NCBI RefSeq assembly: GCF_048128805.1
Contig: NC_136004.1
Span: forward strand, 18,908,185 to 18,972,184
DNA length: 64,000 bases
Direction: 5' to 3'
Origin: Centroberyx gerrardi
Taxonomy: Eukaryota > Chordata > Actinopteri > Beryciformes > Berycidae
The notes under the pieces were generated by a model, which was not told the origin of the DNA, did not search any database, and saw only the letters and a program-made list of their open reading frames with translations. This document shows, one piece after another, positions 1 to 12,031 of this stretch (position 1 is the stretch's first letter; the number at the start of each line of letters is the position of its first letter). Made by a program: the position numbers and the translations under genes.

Positions 1-3000
1 ATCACATGTGATTCATACAATCAAATACCCTAGTGGCCTTGCACATATGGCCTATAAATATGTGGCAATTGAAAAAAAAAAAAAAAAAACAACAACTAAA
101 AACTCTGCACATTTCCTCCAGGCAAAGAATATTTCCTCTCTGGCCTAAAGTTACAAAGAGGGTTGAAGGTCTTTGTCTCTCCACAAAGAGGAAATCTTCT
201 AGACTCTAGCCTTATGGCCTGAATGAAGAGAGCATGCTTATTTCTCTCAATCATTACTCTCTGTGTCCCCCACTGATGACTTCACAACCGTGCCCCATTT
301 TAGATCCATTTTTATCAGTTATAGTTATATTTTGTCATTTCTATCGCCTATTAATCCCTTAAAGCCTAAAACCTCTGCTTACAAAATCAGTATTTTGTAT
401 GTAATCATCACCATAAGGCTGGGTCGAGAGAGACAACGGTATAGTTTTAAGTCAGACTTCATTCTTACTTTTAAATTTGAGGCTCATTACTTCACAGCTT
501 GACTTCAAAGTTTCATATATGCATGTACTTTTTAAAACAGTATTACGTATTCTTTAATGTATTTATAAAGCACTTTTAAAAGAAGAAAGAAATTAGAAAT
601 TAAATACTTAAGAAGAAATGAATTACTTAAGCTCCGCGTAATCAAAGTCTGTATAGCCCATGAATTAATTATTTTTAACCTTTCAAACTGAAGCAAGCAC
701 ACACATTTTGAAATAGAATCTTTTCTATTTCAGCTATAGAGCTAAATAGGAACAGGATGGATGCAGTGATCGATCAAATAATAAGAACCACATAAGACAA
801 GTGTAGTTTAATAGCCTATATGAATGGAGTTTTTTCTGGGTATGGTGTTTCTCGCTGGAATAGTTAAATATCTTTGTGTAGCTACTCTTAATTAAAAGAA
901 AACCACAGTGGCACTGAGTTTGTGCTTTACAGCTATCGTTATGCAAGGTCATTCATTCTACTGGCGTGGCTCAAGACAACCCAGCCCAGCGCTAATAAAG
1001 TTACTTCTCTTTTCTATTTTCGTTAAAATAACTATCTTTTGTGTCATTATTTATTATTCCCAAAACACGAATTCCTAACGAAATATAATTCTACGAGGCT
1101 GTGAATCTCCCATAGGCCTACCTGCTCTTGCCTGTCAGAACTAGACACTATCTGTCTGGTTTCATGTTTTTTCCAGTCTTATTGTGAACATTCATGAACA
1201 TTTGATCATGTAGACACAGCAGCTTATTACGAATTTGCAGTAACGCACAGTTCAGGTTTCACTAACATGGGTAGCTTTTCATAGCTCCAACTTAAAATAA
1301 ATAAAAAATAGCCTACACAGATAGCCTAATAATAAAACAATAGGCTACATGCCATAGCAGACATTTTATCCAGGTAACCTTTTGCATATAGCCTAATCTA
1401 GTGGGTTTTTGCATACAAATGAGCTGCAATAAAAAGTAGTCGAAATGAAATGGATTAAAATCAGTTTTTAGTCTTGTGTTCCTTTACAGCCTACAGCCAG
1501 TATCTGATAGCCCATAACTGCCTCTTTTATGACAGTCTTTCGATCACGTTTGCGGACCCGTTTGTTTTCGCTGCTGAGCTATTTATTTGACCACTTGCAC
1601 AAATGTAGATCTAGTAGCCCACCTGCCGTCTGCCCCCGTCCTTCCTCGCGTTACTGTTATTTGAAACATTGAAATCTAACGACTTGCAATAGGCTATGCG
1701 CTGAACAACAACTTATTGGGGTCACAGGTGAGTAAATTGCACACATTATAGTAAAGCTCAATAAGAGCTGTGTTTTTAAGGTGAACTTAAATATTGAAGA
1801 AAACAATTTGTATCCCATATTGGATAAACTGTGTGACAACCAGCCCCGGTCTTCCTTGTTTAGCACTACACAGCTCCATATACTCGGCTTCTACTAAAAT
1901 GTTTTGTCAGTTTTGACAGTTTTCATGCGATTTCTCTTGCATGATCGCTCTCTCAGTTTTAGCTGATTTCTGTAGAGGATCGCACTGCAGTTTGACAGTT
2001 GGCCTAACTAACTATCATACAGCCAGTAGGACACAAACAGCAGGAAGTAGTCTATTATCAAAATGTTAATGGAGGATTTCAACCACTAGAGGGAGCTAAT
2101 AAGCCATGTGTGCAATGAGCTAAGCCCATTTCAGATATGTTTCACTACAGCATGGCCAAATACATGAATTGCCCTATATATTTTGAAATAGGTTCACAAT
2201 TCACAACTTCAAATTCTCAGAATCTATACATGTGTATTGAAATGAGTTCCTTTCCCCATTGGTGATCCACTGTTTAAATAATTTGTATTAAATATCCTAC
2301 CTTCTTGCCACACATTATGCCACCATGGTGTTAAGGATATGTTACCAAACACCAAGTTTTGATACTGGCCCATGCAACTTGAATGTGTCACACCTTTATG
2401 AGATCACAATCGGAACATCAAAATAAGCGCTTAATGTATGAAAGTGGGATCCTCTTAAATTGGTCCATTTGGAGGAACTAGTGGTGTGATGTAGCCTAGA
2501 AGACTAGGCCATCAATTAAAATATGTTGTTTGAAAAAAGGCGAGAATTCTTGCAATTTAGAAGAAAAAAAACAAAACATTTTAAGACATAAGAACAGCAT
2601 TAGTTCTGCAGTGGTCACCCGAATTCAAAGGGGTTGAACGTTAACAAATTAAATGAAACATCAGTATAAAGGAGAAATCGTATGTTCACATTATAGTTTT
2701 TAACAAATCCTAAACCGTTTCTAATGATCGCCCGCTTCGAATATTGAACGCTATAACAACATGAATTTGAGTTTGTGAAAGGACTATGCTGTCGTTTTGA
2801 TGGGAAACATGCACAGCAATGGCGTACTGATCTCTGAGCAGGTTAAAGGTCTGCCAGTTAATATTTAAAGCATCCAAACTGTTTGTATACTGGCTCTGCT
2901 AACTGAGAAAATGATGCTTTATGAACATAATCCATTGGCAAGGCAGTTGGCTTTTGCATAATCCTCATCTACACCTTCATGACTGGCAACTGATTGTGCT

Positions 3001-4180
3001 CTTGGGGATGTGGTGCTGCGCTAAATCAGGGGTTCCCAAACGTTTTCATGTGAAGGCCTCCTACAGTTAGACCACGTACCCCCATCTGATAAATTTACCC
3101 TAATGAAGCCCATTTGAGGAGGTTTTTCTAACTTGTAGATATATTTGGTGTAGAACTGGGTGACTGGTTATGGTGTAGGTGGGGAGATATGAGCCTCTGA
3201 TCAAAATAGACGCTCCTGTATCATTCTCTCACTGTCCTAACTCAACAGTGAAATTAAAATAAACCTCATTTTGGGGACCCCAGCTTTGGGGGCCACTACA
3301 CTAAATGGAAGAGCATGTCACTTATCCTTCCCTTTACTCTTTTTTCTTTCTTGTGTTCTGAAATAAAGTGATCTACCCACTCTGTTTTTTAACAAAAATG
3401 TTTATTCTTTGGTATTAGACCTGTAGGCCTTACAGCCTCCAGGCTTCAGGAGGATAAGCTCCATCAATATAATTTATATCTGTTCATGTGTGCTCTTTTG
3501 TTTATTCAAGAGACCTTATTCCTGTAATATTCCTACAGGGACTTATAGTTTTGCCGAGATATTTGTCTAAAAATTATTAAGGCACTTCATCTTGCTCCCT
3601 TAACATTGTAAGCTGACTGAAATAGCAAATGTCTAGTCAGGTTGACAGGTGTTTATTAGTTGAAACCACTAATTGATGAGGGTTGAGAGGGTTTTTGTGT
3701 CAGCTCTTCATGTGTCATAAAATTATTATTGTCTGCCATTTGATGATGACTGCAGTAATGTGAAAGTTTAGTTCTTAGATTATTGGGGGTAGGGATTGAA
3801 CAAGATACTAATTTCCATCATGCCTCTCATTACTTTTATTTATTTTTTTAATCAGCAATAGAACTATGATTCACCTAAGATACAATACAGCAAGTCTCTA
3901 TCCAAACTAGAAAAAGGAAGCCTTTCTGAAGAGTTCATTCAAATAGCCTACAGTTCATGCTGGCAAGTATGCTAATAAGCTTTCTTAATAAGAAGTTTCT
4001 TAATAAACTTTAATATTATCAGTTTAGTGAAACTTGGTAAGATGTTCTTTCAGCTCATTTTAAGTCCAAGACATCAACCTGTTTTTCTCTAAGAGCGGGT
4101 TGATTGGGAATTGAAGTCACCCCAGTCGACGTCGCCTTGTAAACCTCACCCTGTTTACATAAATCTGGTGCCAGAGCAGA
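1..4180. other. AT-rich non-coding stretch upstream of the GPCR gene
   Basis: I see no exon here. The open frames are 80 codons or shorter and have no recognisable domain or splice context. A short poly-A run lies near 73-90. The words TAGCCTA and TAGGCTA recur between about 1.1 and 1.7 kb. A diverged repeat-like segment near 3,027-3,310 begins with the words AGGGGTTCCCAAAC, often seen at hAT-type element ends, but a matching end is not clear. Confidence 0.6.
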
Positions 4181-4187
4181 CATAAAA
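4181..4187 (+). promoter_or_regulatory. TATA-like element upstream of the GPCR
   Basis: CATAAAA lies 106 bases before the GPCR start codon. Transcription from about 30 bases downstream would give a short 5' leader that includes the upstream ORF at 4,242. This rests on motif and spacing only. Confidence 0.25.
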
Positions 4188-4241
4188 CCCCGCAGGTGTG
4201 CAGTCAGAGAGCTGCAGTCCTGTGTGGCTCCAGTCTGGGCG

Positions 4242-4262
4242 ATGAGCACCTCAACACTTTGA
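4242..4262 (+). other. Six-codon upstream ORF before the GPCR start
   Basis: ATG AGC ACC TCA ACA CTT TGA ends 24 bases before the GPCR ATG. If the transcript starts upstream of it, the uORF could reduce initiation at the main ATG, whose context is weak (C at -3). This is inference. Confidence 0.3.
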
Positions 4263-4286
4263 CGCGCACGCCCTTTCTCTGCACCG

Positions 4287-5153
4287 ATGAGTAACCACAG
4301 CCTGGGTCTGTCGCCTGTGTTGCCCCTCATCAGCTTTGGCAATGTGTTGATGTTTCTTTTCAGCATCGCGCTGGCCGCAGCCATCGTTTTCCTCAACATG
4401 TCTGTGTTTCTCTCCATTTTGCTGAACAAGGCGCTGCGCAGCGAGAACCGCTTCATGTACATGCTGAGCACCAGTTTCAGTGACATTTGCTCCGGCGTGT
4501 CTTACTGTTATGTCGGGGTTCTCGATGTGAGGGATAACTACAACTCCCCCACGAGAACTTACTACATCGCACCCACATTTCTAGGGCTGTCCTACATGGC
4601 CATACTTGCTGCGCAGGCTGACAGGTACCACGCGGTCGTATCGCCTTTCAAGTACTCCCAGCGAATGACCCGAAACAGGACCCTGCTGGTCATCTTTGCC
4701 TACTGGGTCTATGCTTTCATCATCGTGGCCGTCAACAATCTGGTCACAGTAGGGGTAGCCAAAAGAGTCACGGGCATCGGTACGTTCGTGGGAAATATAT
4801 TCACAGTGATCATAATGATAGGCTTGAATATTAGACTGTTTTTCATAGCCAAGTTCCAGCTGCAAAGGGAGCAGCCTTCTGCAGAGAGAGACAGCAAGCG
4901 CTCCTCGGTGTATCTCATAGTTGTGGTTGCCGTGTTTTTCCTAGGAGCGTGGCTGCCCATATTCATTCATATTATAGTGTGTAATTTTGTTGGTTCAACG
5001 TGTTATTCGTTTAAGAATGAAGGCACTGACCCACTTCGCATTTTGCCCCGAGTTAACGCTGTCCTGACCCCACTTCTGTACATTAGAGGGTGCGCTGCGC
5101 TCAGGGCGACGCTGTTCACCAAAGTGTGGAGACACTGCTGTAGAAAGAGGTAA
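4287..5153 (+). CDS. Orphan class A (rhodopsin-like) GPCR, single exon
   Basis: This is a 288-residue seven-transmembrane receptor of the plasma membrane; the ligand is unknown. Hydrophobic segments lie near residues 18-46, 57-78, 93-116, 132-153, 165-190, 207-232 and 250-270. Class A landmarks are N37 in TM1, D66 in TM2, D112-R113-Y114 at the end of TM3, W222-x-P224 in TM6, and N257 followed by T-P-L-L-Y (261-265) in TM7 in place of NPxxY. An N-glycosylation sequon is at N3, and C284-C285 could be palmitoylated. There is no cysteine at the top of TM3 (Pro at that position) and none in the short second extracellular loop, so the usual disulfide is absent. That absence recalls the melanocortin/lipid-receptor cluster. 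The TM7 region, with LPR before it, loosely recalls GPR148, but I cannot place it securely. The chosen ATG starts a complete receptor with a short N-terminus. Class A identity is firm; the subfamily is not. Confidence 0.88.
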   Translation: MSNHSLGLSPVLPLISFGNVLMFLFSIALAAAIVFLNMSVFLSILLNKALRSENRFMYMLSTSFSDICSGVSYCYVGVLDVRDNYNSPTRTYYIAPTFLGLSYMAILAAQADRYHAVVSPFKYSQRMTRNRTLLVIFAYWVYAFIIVAVNNLVTVGVAKRVTGIGTFVGNIFTVIIMIGLNIRLFFIAKFQLQREQPSAERDSKRSSVYLIVVVAVFFLGAWLPIFIHIIVCNFVGSTCYSFKNEGTDPLRILPRVNAVLTPLLYIRGCAALRATLFTKVWRHCCRKR

Positions 5154-5930
5154 GAGGGTGACGGCGGTCGACTAGCCTACATGTTGTATTTTCCAAAGTT
5201 GCTTTTCATGTTTTAATGGTGAATTGTTTTAGAGAAGACAATTTCCAAAGGTTTTACGCAGTGAAACACGACTGAGCCCATTTCAGAAAGCGAGATTTGT
5301 TTTCTCCGACAGTTGCACAATCCAGCCTCAGATGTTTTTGCCCCAGAATAACAGTTTTATAGGCCCTAAATATCGTGTATGTGTGTATGACAATTATGCA
5401 CATGTCTGTTTTCCTTTTCATCCTCTCTACACAAAGCATGAATCCCGGAGTGAGAGGACCTGGCCCCATCACACACCCGGTCTCCACGGTCTCCAAGACT
5501 TAAAGCAAACAGTTATCATGGATCACTTGAAGGCGGATGGGATGTCAAAGTCAATTCTGTCTTAAATCCATGGTAACCAAATTAATGAAGGCAGGAAGGA
5601 AAAGGAAATGTAATATTTCACCAGATATCAAAGTGGATTGATATCTTGCAGGCTCGGGATTCATTGAAGGCTATTTATGTTTTATGTTATATTTATTCAT
5701 ACACTTAACGCGCATTTAACAAATGCACATTGTTTCACTGTTTCATTAATATTTCGTATTAAAGGCTAAATATTTCCTGAAATCACACTGAACGAAATTG
5801 TTCCCTGTTGTTGTTGTATTTTTCCATGATTTTATATTGGATTTCTTACCATTTTAATTGTTAGGTTATTCATATAATATAGAACCGATAGAAACGAAAT
5901 TACAAATAAAATTGGGAACACAGTAGAGCC
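5154..5930 (+). other. Probable 3' UTR of the GPCR
   Basis: No exon follows the stop codon. Poly(A)-signal candidates on the same strand are ATTAAA at 5,758-5,763 and AATAAA at 5,905-5,910, giving a 3' UTR of about 0.6-0.8 kb. The true end cannot be fixed from sequence alone. Confidence 0.4.
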
Positions 5931-7560
5931 TATATGCCTACATTTGTTTGGAATTTGCCGTCCTGGATATAGCCTACTTCAATACATTCACAAAAAAGAA
6001 AATGTTCGTCATTGGTTTGACTTGACTGAAACTTAACTCTGGCCTCAACTTCATACAGCCTAATTTCCCCAAGTGAGAAGAATCATGGTGTTTGTTCGCC
6101 TGGTAGACCTGTTGATTACTCTTTTTAGTTTAATTTCGTTATTAAGTTTTAGAAGGCGAGAGTTTCCCACTGAAGATGGTGCAAAAAGAGATCAAAATAT
6201 GAAGTGATTCTCTTTCTCTCTAGTGGTAGATCAGCTTGTCTGTCTAGACTCAATGAAAAACTCATAGCCCTGCTTCTAACATGTTTCAATAGGCAACAGT
6301 GAATTATCCTTAACGAAAAAATCACTTTAATATTCCTTAAAGTGTGGAAAGGGACTTAAGGTGTGTCTGCGGAATAGTGGGTTTATAATGACCTTATCCT
6401 AGGCTACTTTATGGTATTTTATATCTCATTCGGTATCAGGAATATTATAATAAACATCATAATGTAATATTCCATTTTGCTGTGACATTTTTATAGCATC
6501 ATTTTAAAGCGTATGATAGGATTACTATAGGCCTAGTTCTTGTTCGTAAGGGATTTTAAATTGGGAGGAGTTGGTATTCCAGAAACCTGCTTAGTCGAGG
6601 TGCAGTGCGCCTCCCAGCATCTCGGTGGGTGGGTGTAAAGTTTCGTCACAGAGGAGGATGCAGTTTCCACAGCAACCACTGAGTGTCAGAAGAGTACTTT
6701 GGCACAGCGCCATCAGGCTAACTTCAGATATCCGTGGAATGTGAACCATACGCATAACGCATGAAGACGAAACTGACACTATATACGCATAAAAAGCACG
6801 TAACCCAAAACTGACTGGACCAATCTGCGTTTCTGCAGCGCCTTGGAGCCTCATCTTTGAGCCAATGGACAATTATGTTCATAATTGGCTACCAAAACAG
6901 GCATAATGGCATCAAACATTCAACCCCGTTGCCATTCCAACAAATGCCACATTGTTAAAACCATCCATAGGGTCATATCATAGTTATGCCTCAAGACTGC
7001 GTCTATTGGCGGAGAGCTGGGATGTTATCTTTGCACCGAGCCTCTGTGCTGAGAGGAGGAGCCACCACATTTCCACACTTCCGCACATCTGGTGCCCACT
7101 TTGTGAACCACAAGCTCTTCTGCTGATGCCTCGACTCATCTGCTCAGCCCGGAAGAGCTTAGAAATATCTCTGTTGATATCACTGGTCCTCAAACAGACA
7201 AGCATAATATGCCCTCTTGTCCCCGCAAAACACCATAATAAAACACACATATGTAGGTATTGCCTTTATTGAAACTGTCGAAACAGTTTGGCCTATCATA
7301 TGGATGGATGCAGACTGTAGGCAGAATTCCAGGCCTGCAATGGTGTAAATGTAAATTTTGAGACTGATTACAACAATTATCTTAAATCAACTAGCCTAAA
7401 TGAACACCGTTTTCTGAATGAGCAGGACTATTGTTGTTTGTCATGGTGATGCTGGTCTGGTTGTTAATTTGCAATAAAGGCATTAATTAAACACATTACA
7501 CTATCGACATTACATAGCCTACTGCTGAAGGCTCTTGGAGGTGCAGAGAAAAACAGCCTA
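5931..7560. other. Non-coding stretch between the GPCR and the MITE
   Basis: No gene is recognised. A 7-bp perfect inverted repeat, CAATTAT and ATAATTG around a 4-base loop, lies near 6,869-6,886. It sits between CCAAT/ATTGG words in a moderately GC-rich block (6,590-7,150) that could hold a distal promoter or enhancer. Several short open frames here have no domain support. Confidence 0.4.
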
Positions 7561-7903
7561 CACTGCAAAAAAATGCCAGTCCTAACAAGTAGCCTAATGT
7601 AACTTTAAGCATTGAGTCTTAAAATAGTATTTTTCTTAAAATAAGTGAAGTGGGGTCATATCATTTCACTTGCTTTCAGTGCAAGTTAACTTCTCTCAAT
7701 AATTTCTTACATCTAATGGTATTGTAGGCTATTAGCGGAGTGACAGCCTTATGCCGGCCTGTTACAAGATATTCACACTTTCTATAAAATTCAGGTGAAA
7801 CTGCAGTGGACTGACCTCACCTCACCGGGAGGACAATATCTCACTTTTTTATTTCATGATAGTGAGATTAACTGACTCGTTAAGATGGACATTTTTTGCA
7901 GTG
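7561..7903. mobile_element. MITE, 343 bp, hAT-like terminal inverted repeats
   Basis: The left end begins CACTGCAAAAAAATGCCAGT. The reverse complement of the right end begins CACTGCAAAAAATGTCCATC. The two continue to match imperfectly (CCTAACAAGT against CTTAACGAGT), so the terminal inverted repeats are about 30 bp with a few mismatches. There is no coding capacity, so the copy is non-autonomous. CACTGCAAAAAA-type ends are common in fish genomes, to my knowledge. I could not identify a clean target-site duplication. Confidence 0.72.
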
Positions 7904-7981
7904 TGGACCTGCATTCAGCAGTATAGGGCCATGGCTGAATCTTGCAGGCAGAAGGCCTAAAGCAGGGTCTAAACACAGAAT

Positions 7982-7986
<5 letters not shown>

Positions 7987-8013
<27 letters not shown>
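7987..8013. repeat. (TC)n microsatellite
   Basis: Near-perfect TC dinucleotide tract of 27 bases, just upstream of the promoter-like region. Confidence 0.9.
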
Positions 8014-8019
<6 letters not shown>

Positions 8020-8039
8020 ACGGTTGACACCCGGTAGGT

Positions 8040-8510
8040 GAAGTTGCCAATGGTCCTGGGCTGAGAAACTGGCCAAACCCTCCCGGAGTGGGATGTTTTC
8101 TCCGCTGCACTCTGGGCTGGTTTCTATTCAAATGTGGGTCAGGGGTGAGGAAGCCTAACGTCATAAGCTTGCAACATGGCGTCCCGAAGGCTGTGAGATG
8201 AGCAAGAGGATGGTAAATTGAGAACGCTCCTACCGATGTAATAAGGTATTTAAACGAAATTATTCTCCTTTCAGATGAATTGTGAACGCGCATTTGGGTA
8301 GCTTTTACGTCCGTTTCGGTCGGATCGTTTTTCTCGGTGGCTGAAAGGATCGCAAGGGTTTTCGGTGTTACGGTGGATTTTTTTTTCCACGGCGTGCCAA
8401 CAAAAAAGGGCTCCGCTGGTGCCTATTCTGCCTCTACCAGCCTGCTTGGCAAACCGAAAAATCCCACTTTATTTGCATGAGTTTAACCAGGCTCCTGCTC
8501 GAAACCGCAA
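8040..8510 (+). promoter_or_regulatory. Candidate hic2 promoter and non-coding first exon
   Basis: This stretch is richer in CpG than its surroundings. It contains AACATGGCG (YY1-like), AACGTCA (half CRE, near 8,158), and an octamer-like ATTTGCAT at 8,471-8,478. Possible 5' splice donors are ATG|GTAAAT at 8,213 and CAA|GTAAAT at 8,511. The hic2 coding exon has a plausible 3' splice acceptor at 17,909-17,910, so a non-coding 5' exon should lie upstream on this strand; this is the best candidate in the window. It could instead belong to an unannotated transcript. No open frame here resembles a known protein. Confidence 0.38.
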
Positions 8511-10867
8511 GTAAATTGTTTACAAATGTTGTGGATTTTATATCAGCGTTGTGTGTAGAGGAGATGCCCCACAGCACGACTCTTTACCAAATAATAACCA
8601 GGCTGGCAGAGCACATTAGGCGAGAGAAAGGAGCCACCTCGGTGCGTCGTAGCACTTGCAAGAAATGTTGAAATGTTTTTCCTCACTTTACCTCGTTTTC
8701 TCTTTCTTCTATAATCAAGTGTGATCCGTGATTTGTTTACCACAGTGTAGATTAATGCGCGGAAGGTCCTCCTTAATTTGATCGCTGTCATATTATCATA
8801 ACAGATTACTGTGAATTTATTCAAATAGTAAATTGCATTTAATTGCTCAAGTTAAAGAAATCATTCTATGGATTTTACGCGTGATGGTTTGTCTAATCAG
8901 CCTGATAGTTATAGAGATCTTTCACTCGACACCTATATAGCCTACATTGTTTATATGTTGGTTAAGCTACCCTGGTCGTTAGGTTGGACTAATTAGGAAA
9001 TTATCTAACAGCTATGGAGACCACACAGTTTATACGCAAATAGTTTCTGTTTTAGCCATGTTGTCTTGTAAACATGAAGGCTATCAATGTATGGGTTTAT
9101 ATCTGTTACTATATAGGTGCTGCATACTTCCACTGCTACACATCGACCATCTTTGTGATCGGCTACAGTGTGGATGTAATGCTACATTGTGACCCAAAAC
9201 TGGTTTGCTTTACCAGAAACAGTGTTGCGTAATTCTGGACCACACAGTGTTTTTAGGGTTTAAATTGGCACTTCGATTAACAAAAAAGCCAGATCAATAT
9301 GTTTGATGTATGATTATTAAACTCAAATCCAGGCTGGCCATTAATCACTTGCTGGCTAATATTATTGTGTAAGTGCTCAGGTGTGAAGGCAGCTCGCCTT
9401 CTCAGGTGATTAGTGTGGTTAAAGTACCAAGGGGCATGGAGATAATAAGGCACAGGAATGTCAGTAATGTGGGTTCCCTTGACTGGCTGTTGTTTTTGTG
9501 TAAGCAAATGGCATTTTAGTTCCATAAGCATTTCCAGTATGGGTATGTTAAGTACATTGTTTATTTCCAAACAAGAAATATTGTGACTTCACAAAATGTG
9601 GTCTCTATACTGGTATACAAGTTAACAATGTGAATAACAGTGTAAAAAGTGACCTCTCACAAAGTTATTTTGCCACAATTGACTTAAAAGTGGGTCATTT
9701 TTGCGCTTGAGTCGAAAGTAATATGTCAGAAGTCAGAGGTGCTTGTCTATCTAGTGGTAGAAAGGTCTGTGTCTGTGTATAAAAAGTGAGTCTGAAGTTG
9801 GTTAGCCACAATGTTTTGCCAGTTTTTCTCCTGATCATCTGTGACGAAATGTGGTTTTGAAGTGTCACTTTGTATCCTACTCACACCAAGTTTTCTATTT
9901 TTAGTTTTTTATATAGAATACATCCTTATGATTCAAGAATCGGGTCATTTGTAGGTGTAACCACATGTTAGGTATAGGCGTTTTGTTGCATGAAGGTCAG
10001 GGAGTTGATTTTGAAGAATTTTGAAGATGTGTAGCCTATATATTTTTTCAGAGTCCATTTATAAAAGCTGACACATACTTATAGACATTTGCAATGTCTT
10101 TGGGGAAAAAGTCACCCAGAAATGTAGTTGAGGGGTCTGTCTTTGGTCTGTCAGTCTAAATATTGGCAAAACAACTGCAAATGCAGCTTAAAAGCACAAG
10201 CTATTTCAAGACTTGGCCTCATTCGAATATATTTCTCGCTTTATATTCAAAATCTAATCTGGTGAGGCTTGTAAAGCTGGAATAGGGCACCTGCCTAAAT
10301 ACTGTGTGTGTGTAATGGTCACAATGCTGCTTCCGTTATAGCAGTAAGCTTTGAAATCTGCCGGTGCCAAGCCCTTTTTTTCATGTGGTCCCTTTATTTT
10401 CTAAGACATTGTTTCTTACCAATGTAATCGCTTAGAGAGAGATATGCAAACATGAAGTACGAGAACATTGTGTGTTTTCATCATTACACATTCAGTTTCA
10501 GTTGGTTGATTAAATAAAACATGTTTTCTGAAACTCTTCTGTAGCAAGATGGCTTATTTGCCAAAACACTTTAAAGCAATTAAAGAGATTATTTGGCCTA
10601 TGACCAAAAGTATAATGAAGTAACAGTCGCATTGCCAGGCCCGCCCATCTGGATGTTGTAGCTGTTGTGGAATATCACTATGTTGTTCTATAAGTGATGG
10701 ACAAGTTGATTTAGGCCTTTTAGAATGACCATCAACTGATCAATGTGACTAGTTTGAATGATTACTATGGACTGGCAAGTCAGGCCTGGAGGGTAATATT
10801 AGCCTTATGTGTGTGTGTATGTGGGTTTGTGTGTGTGTGTGCTTCATGATCGGCTGGTTGGTCTTGT

Positions 10868-10889
10868 CCCCCCCCCCCCCCCCCCCCCC
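10868..10889. repeat. Poly-C tract, 22 bases
   Basis: An uninterrupted C run next to an imperfect (TG)n tract (10,805-10,842) and a short (AC)n tract (10,903-10,917). The exact length is likely to be unreliable in assembly. Confidence 0.9.
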
Positions 10890-11214
10890 TCCCCTTCTAT
10901 ACATACACACACACACAGTATCCTGTGTACATTGTGATCATGGCTTACAGTGGCGTGTGTGGGCAGCACTTGCACTAAGAAGGGTACTTAGGCTATATGT
11001 TCTGCTGACATGTTGGACTAGGACTTATGGATTGTGCTAGCCTGTCGTATCCATATAGGTCCGTCTGTTCTGTCCTGCTTGTTCCAGGCAGTTTGGTTTG
11101 TTCAGTGGCTAAAGCACCTCGGGGCAGGGTTGTTGTTGTTCTCTAAGGAGAAGAAACAGTCCTTGGAATGTAGTGCTGATAGCCAGAAGGTTGTGCAGTG
11201 TTTAAAGGCGGAGG

Positions 11215-11216
<2 letters not shown>

Positions 11217-11279
<63 letters not shown>
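11217..11279. repeat. (GT)n microsatellite, 63 bp
   Basis: A perfect GT dinucleotide tract followed by a G-rich segment. Confidence 0.95.
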
Positions 11280-11280
<1 letters not shown>

Positions 11281-11889
11281 AAAGGGAGGGGTGGGGGGGT
11301 GAGTAAGGGGTGGTGGCAGCTCTGTAAAACGTTGGACCATATAGGATCTTTCTTTACCCAACATGCCCTCTGTCCTTAACAAGCGCATTAGGCACTTGGT
11401 CATGTGGGTCAGTGTGCTGCTTTATGGGTTTTTTTTTATCTCATCTACAGAATTCATTCTTTCAAGGCAGACTTCACTCTGCCATAGCTATCATATGTTA
11501 ACATGTTAGTGAAGTGGTTGATCAACTTTTTTTAGTGAAACAATCCACAGTTCAATACGTGTTGTCAACTATTGGTAATCTGTATTGCTGGTAGTCTAGA
11601 AGCTGGAAGTCTTTCAGCAGGTTCGGAGAAAGGCCCAAGCAATACTAGATAAGTCACACATACTGCACAGTGAATTCAACCTCCTCCAATCATGTAGCTG
11701 CTTTCTAGCACCCCAGTGTCAGACAAATCTAAAGAAGAATATACCAGAAGCAATAACATTTTCACATAAGAATCATGAGGTTTCTTACACTGGATGGTTA
11801 TAATTTCAGCTTTATGCGTATGACTGCTTACCTCTGCCTGCACGCTGCACTTTAATAGCACAAATATGCAAATGGTCAACTGTTAATCT

Positions 11890-12031
11890 AGTAATCTGTC
11901 CTGTTTTGCCTGTTTTTGTAATGTGATATCTTTATTCTATGTCTGGTTTTTAGTGTTTGCTTGTGCCTTTTATTTGCATGCTTTAAACTGCCCCATGCGG
12001 ATAAATAAATGCGTAAATTTGTATTGAATTG
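11890..12031 (+). mobile_element. Possible LINE 3' tail fragment
   Basis: The words CTGCCCCATGCGGATAAATA and TATTGAATTG near 11,989-12,030 resemble the 3' ends of fish L2-like LINEs, which often carry a GGATAAATAA motif followed by short tandem units. No reverse transcriptase remains. This rests on recalled motif similarity only. Confidence 0.25.

Noticed and set aside
3027..3310. hAT-like element starting AGGGGTTCCCAAAC
   Set aside because: Only one end looks familiar. The expected inverted partner and target duplication are not visible, so I left it out as a separate feature.
4055..4486. 143-codon minus-strand open frame over the GPCR start
   Set aside because: It lies antisense to the receptor, whose frame has clear class A motifs; this one has none.
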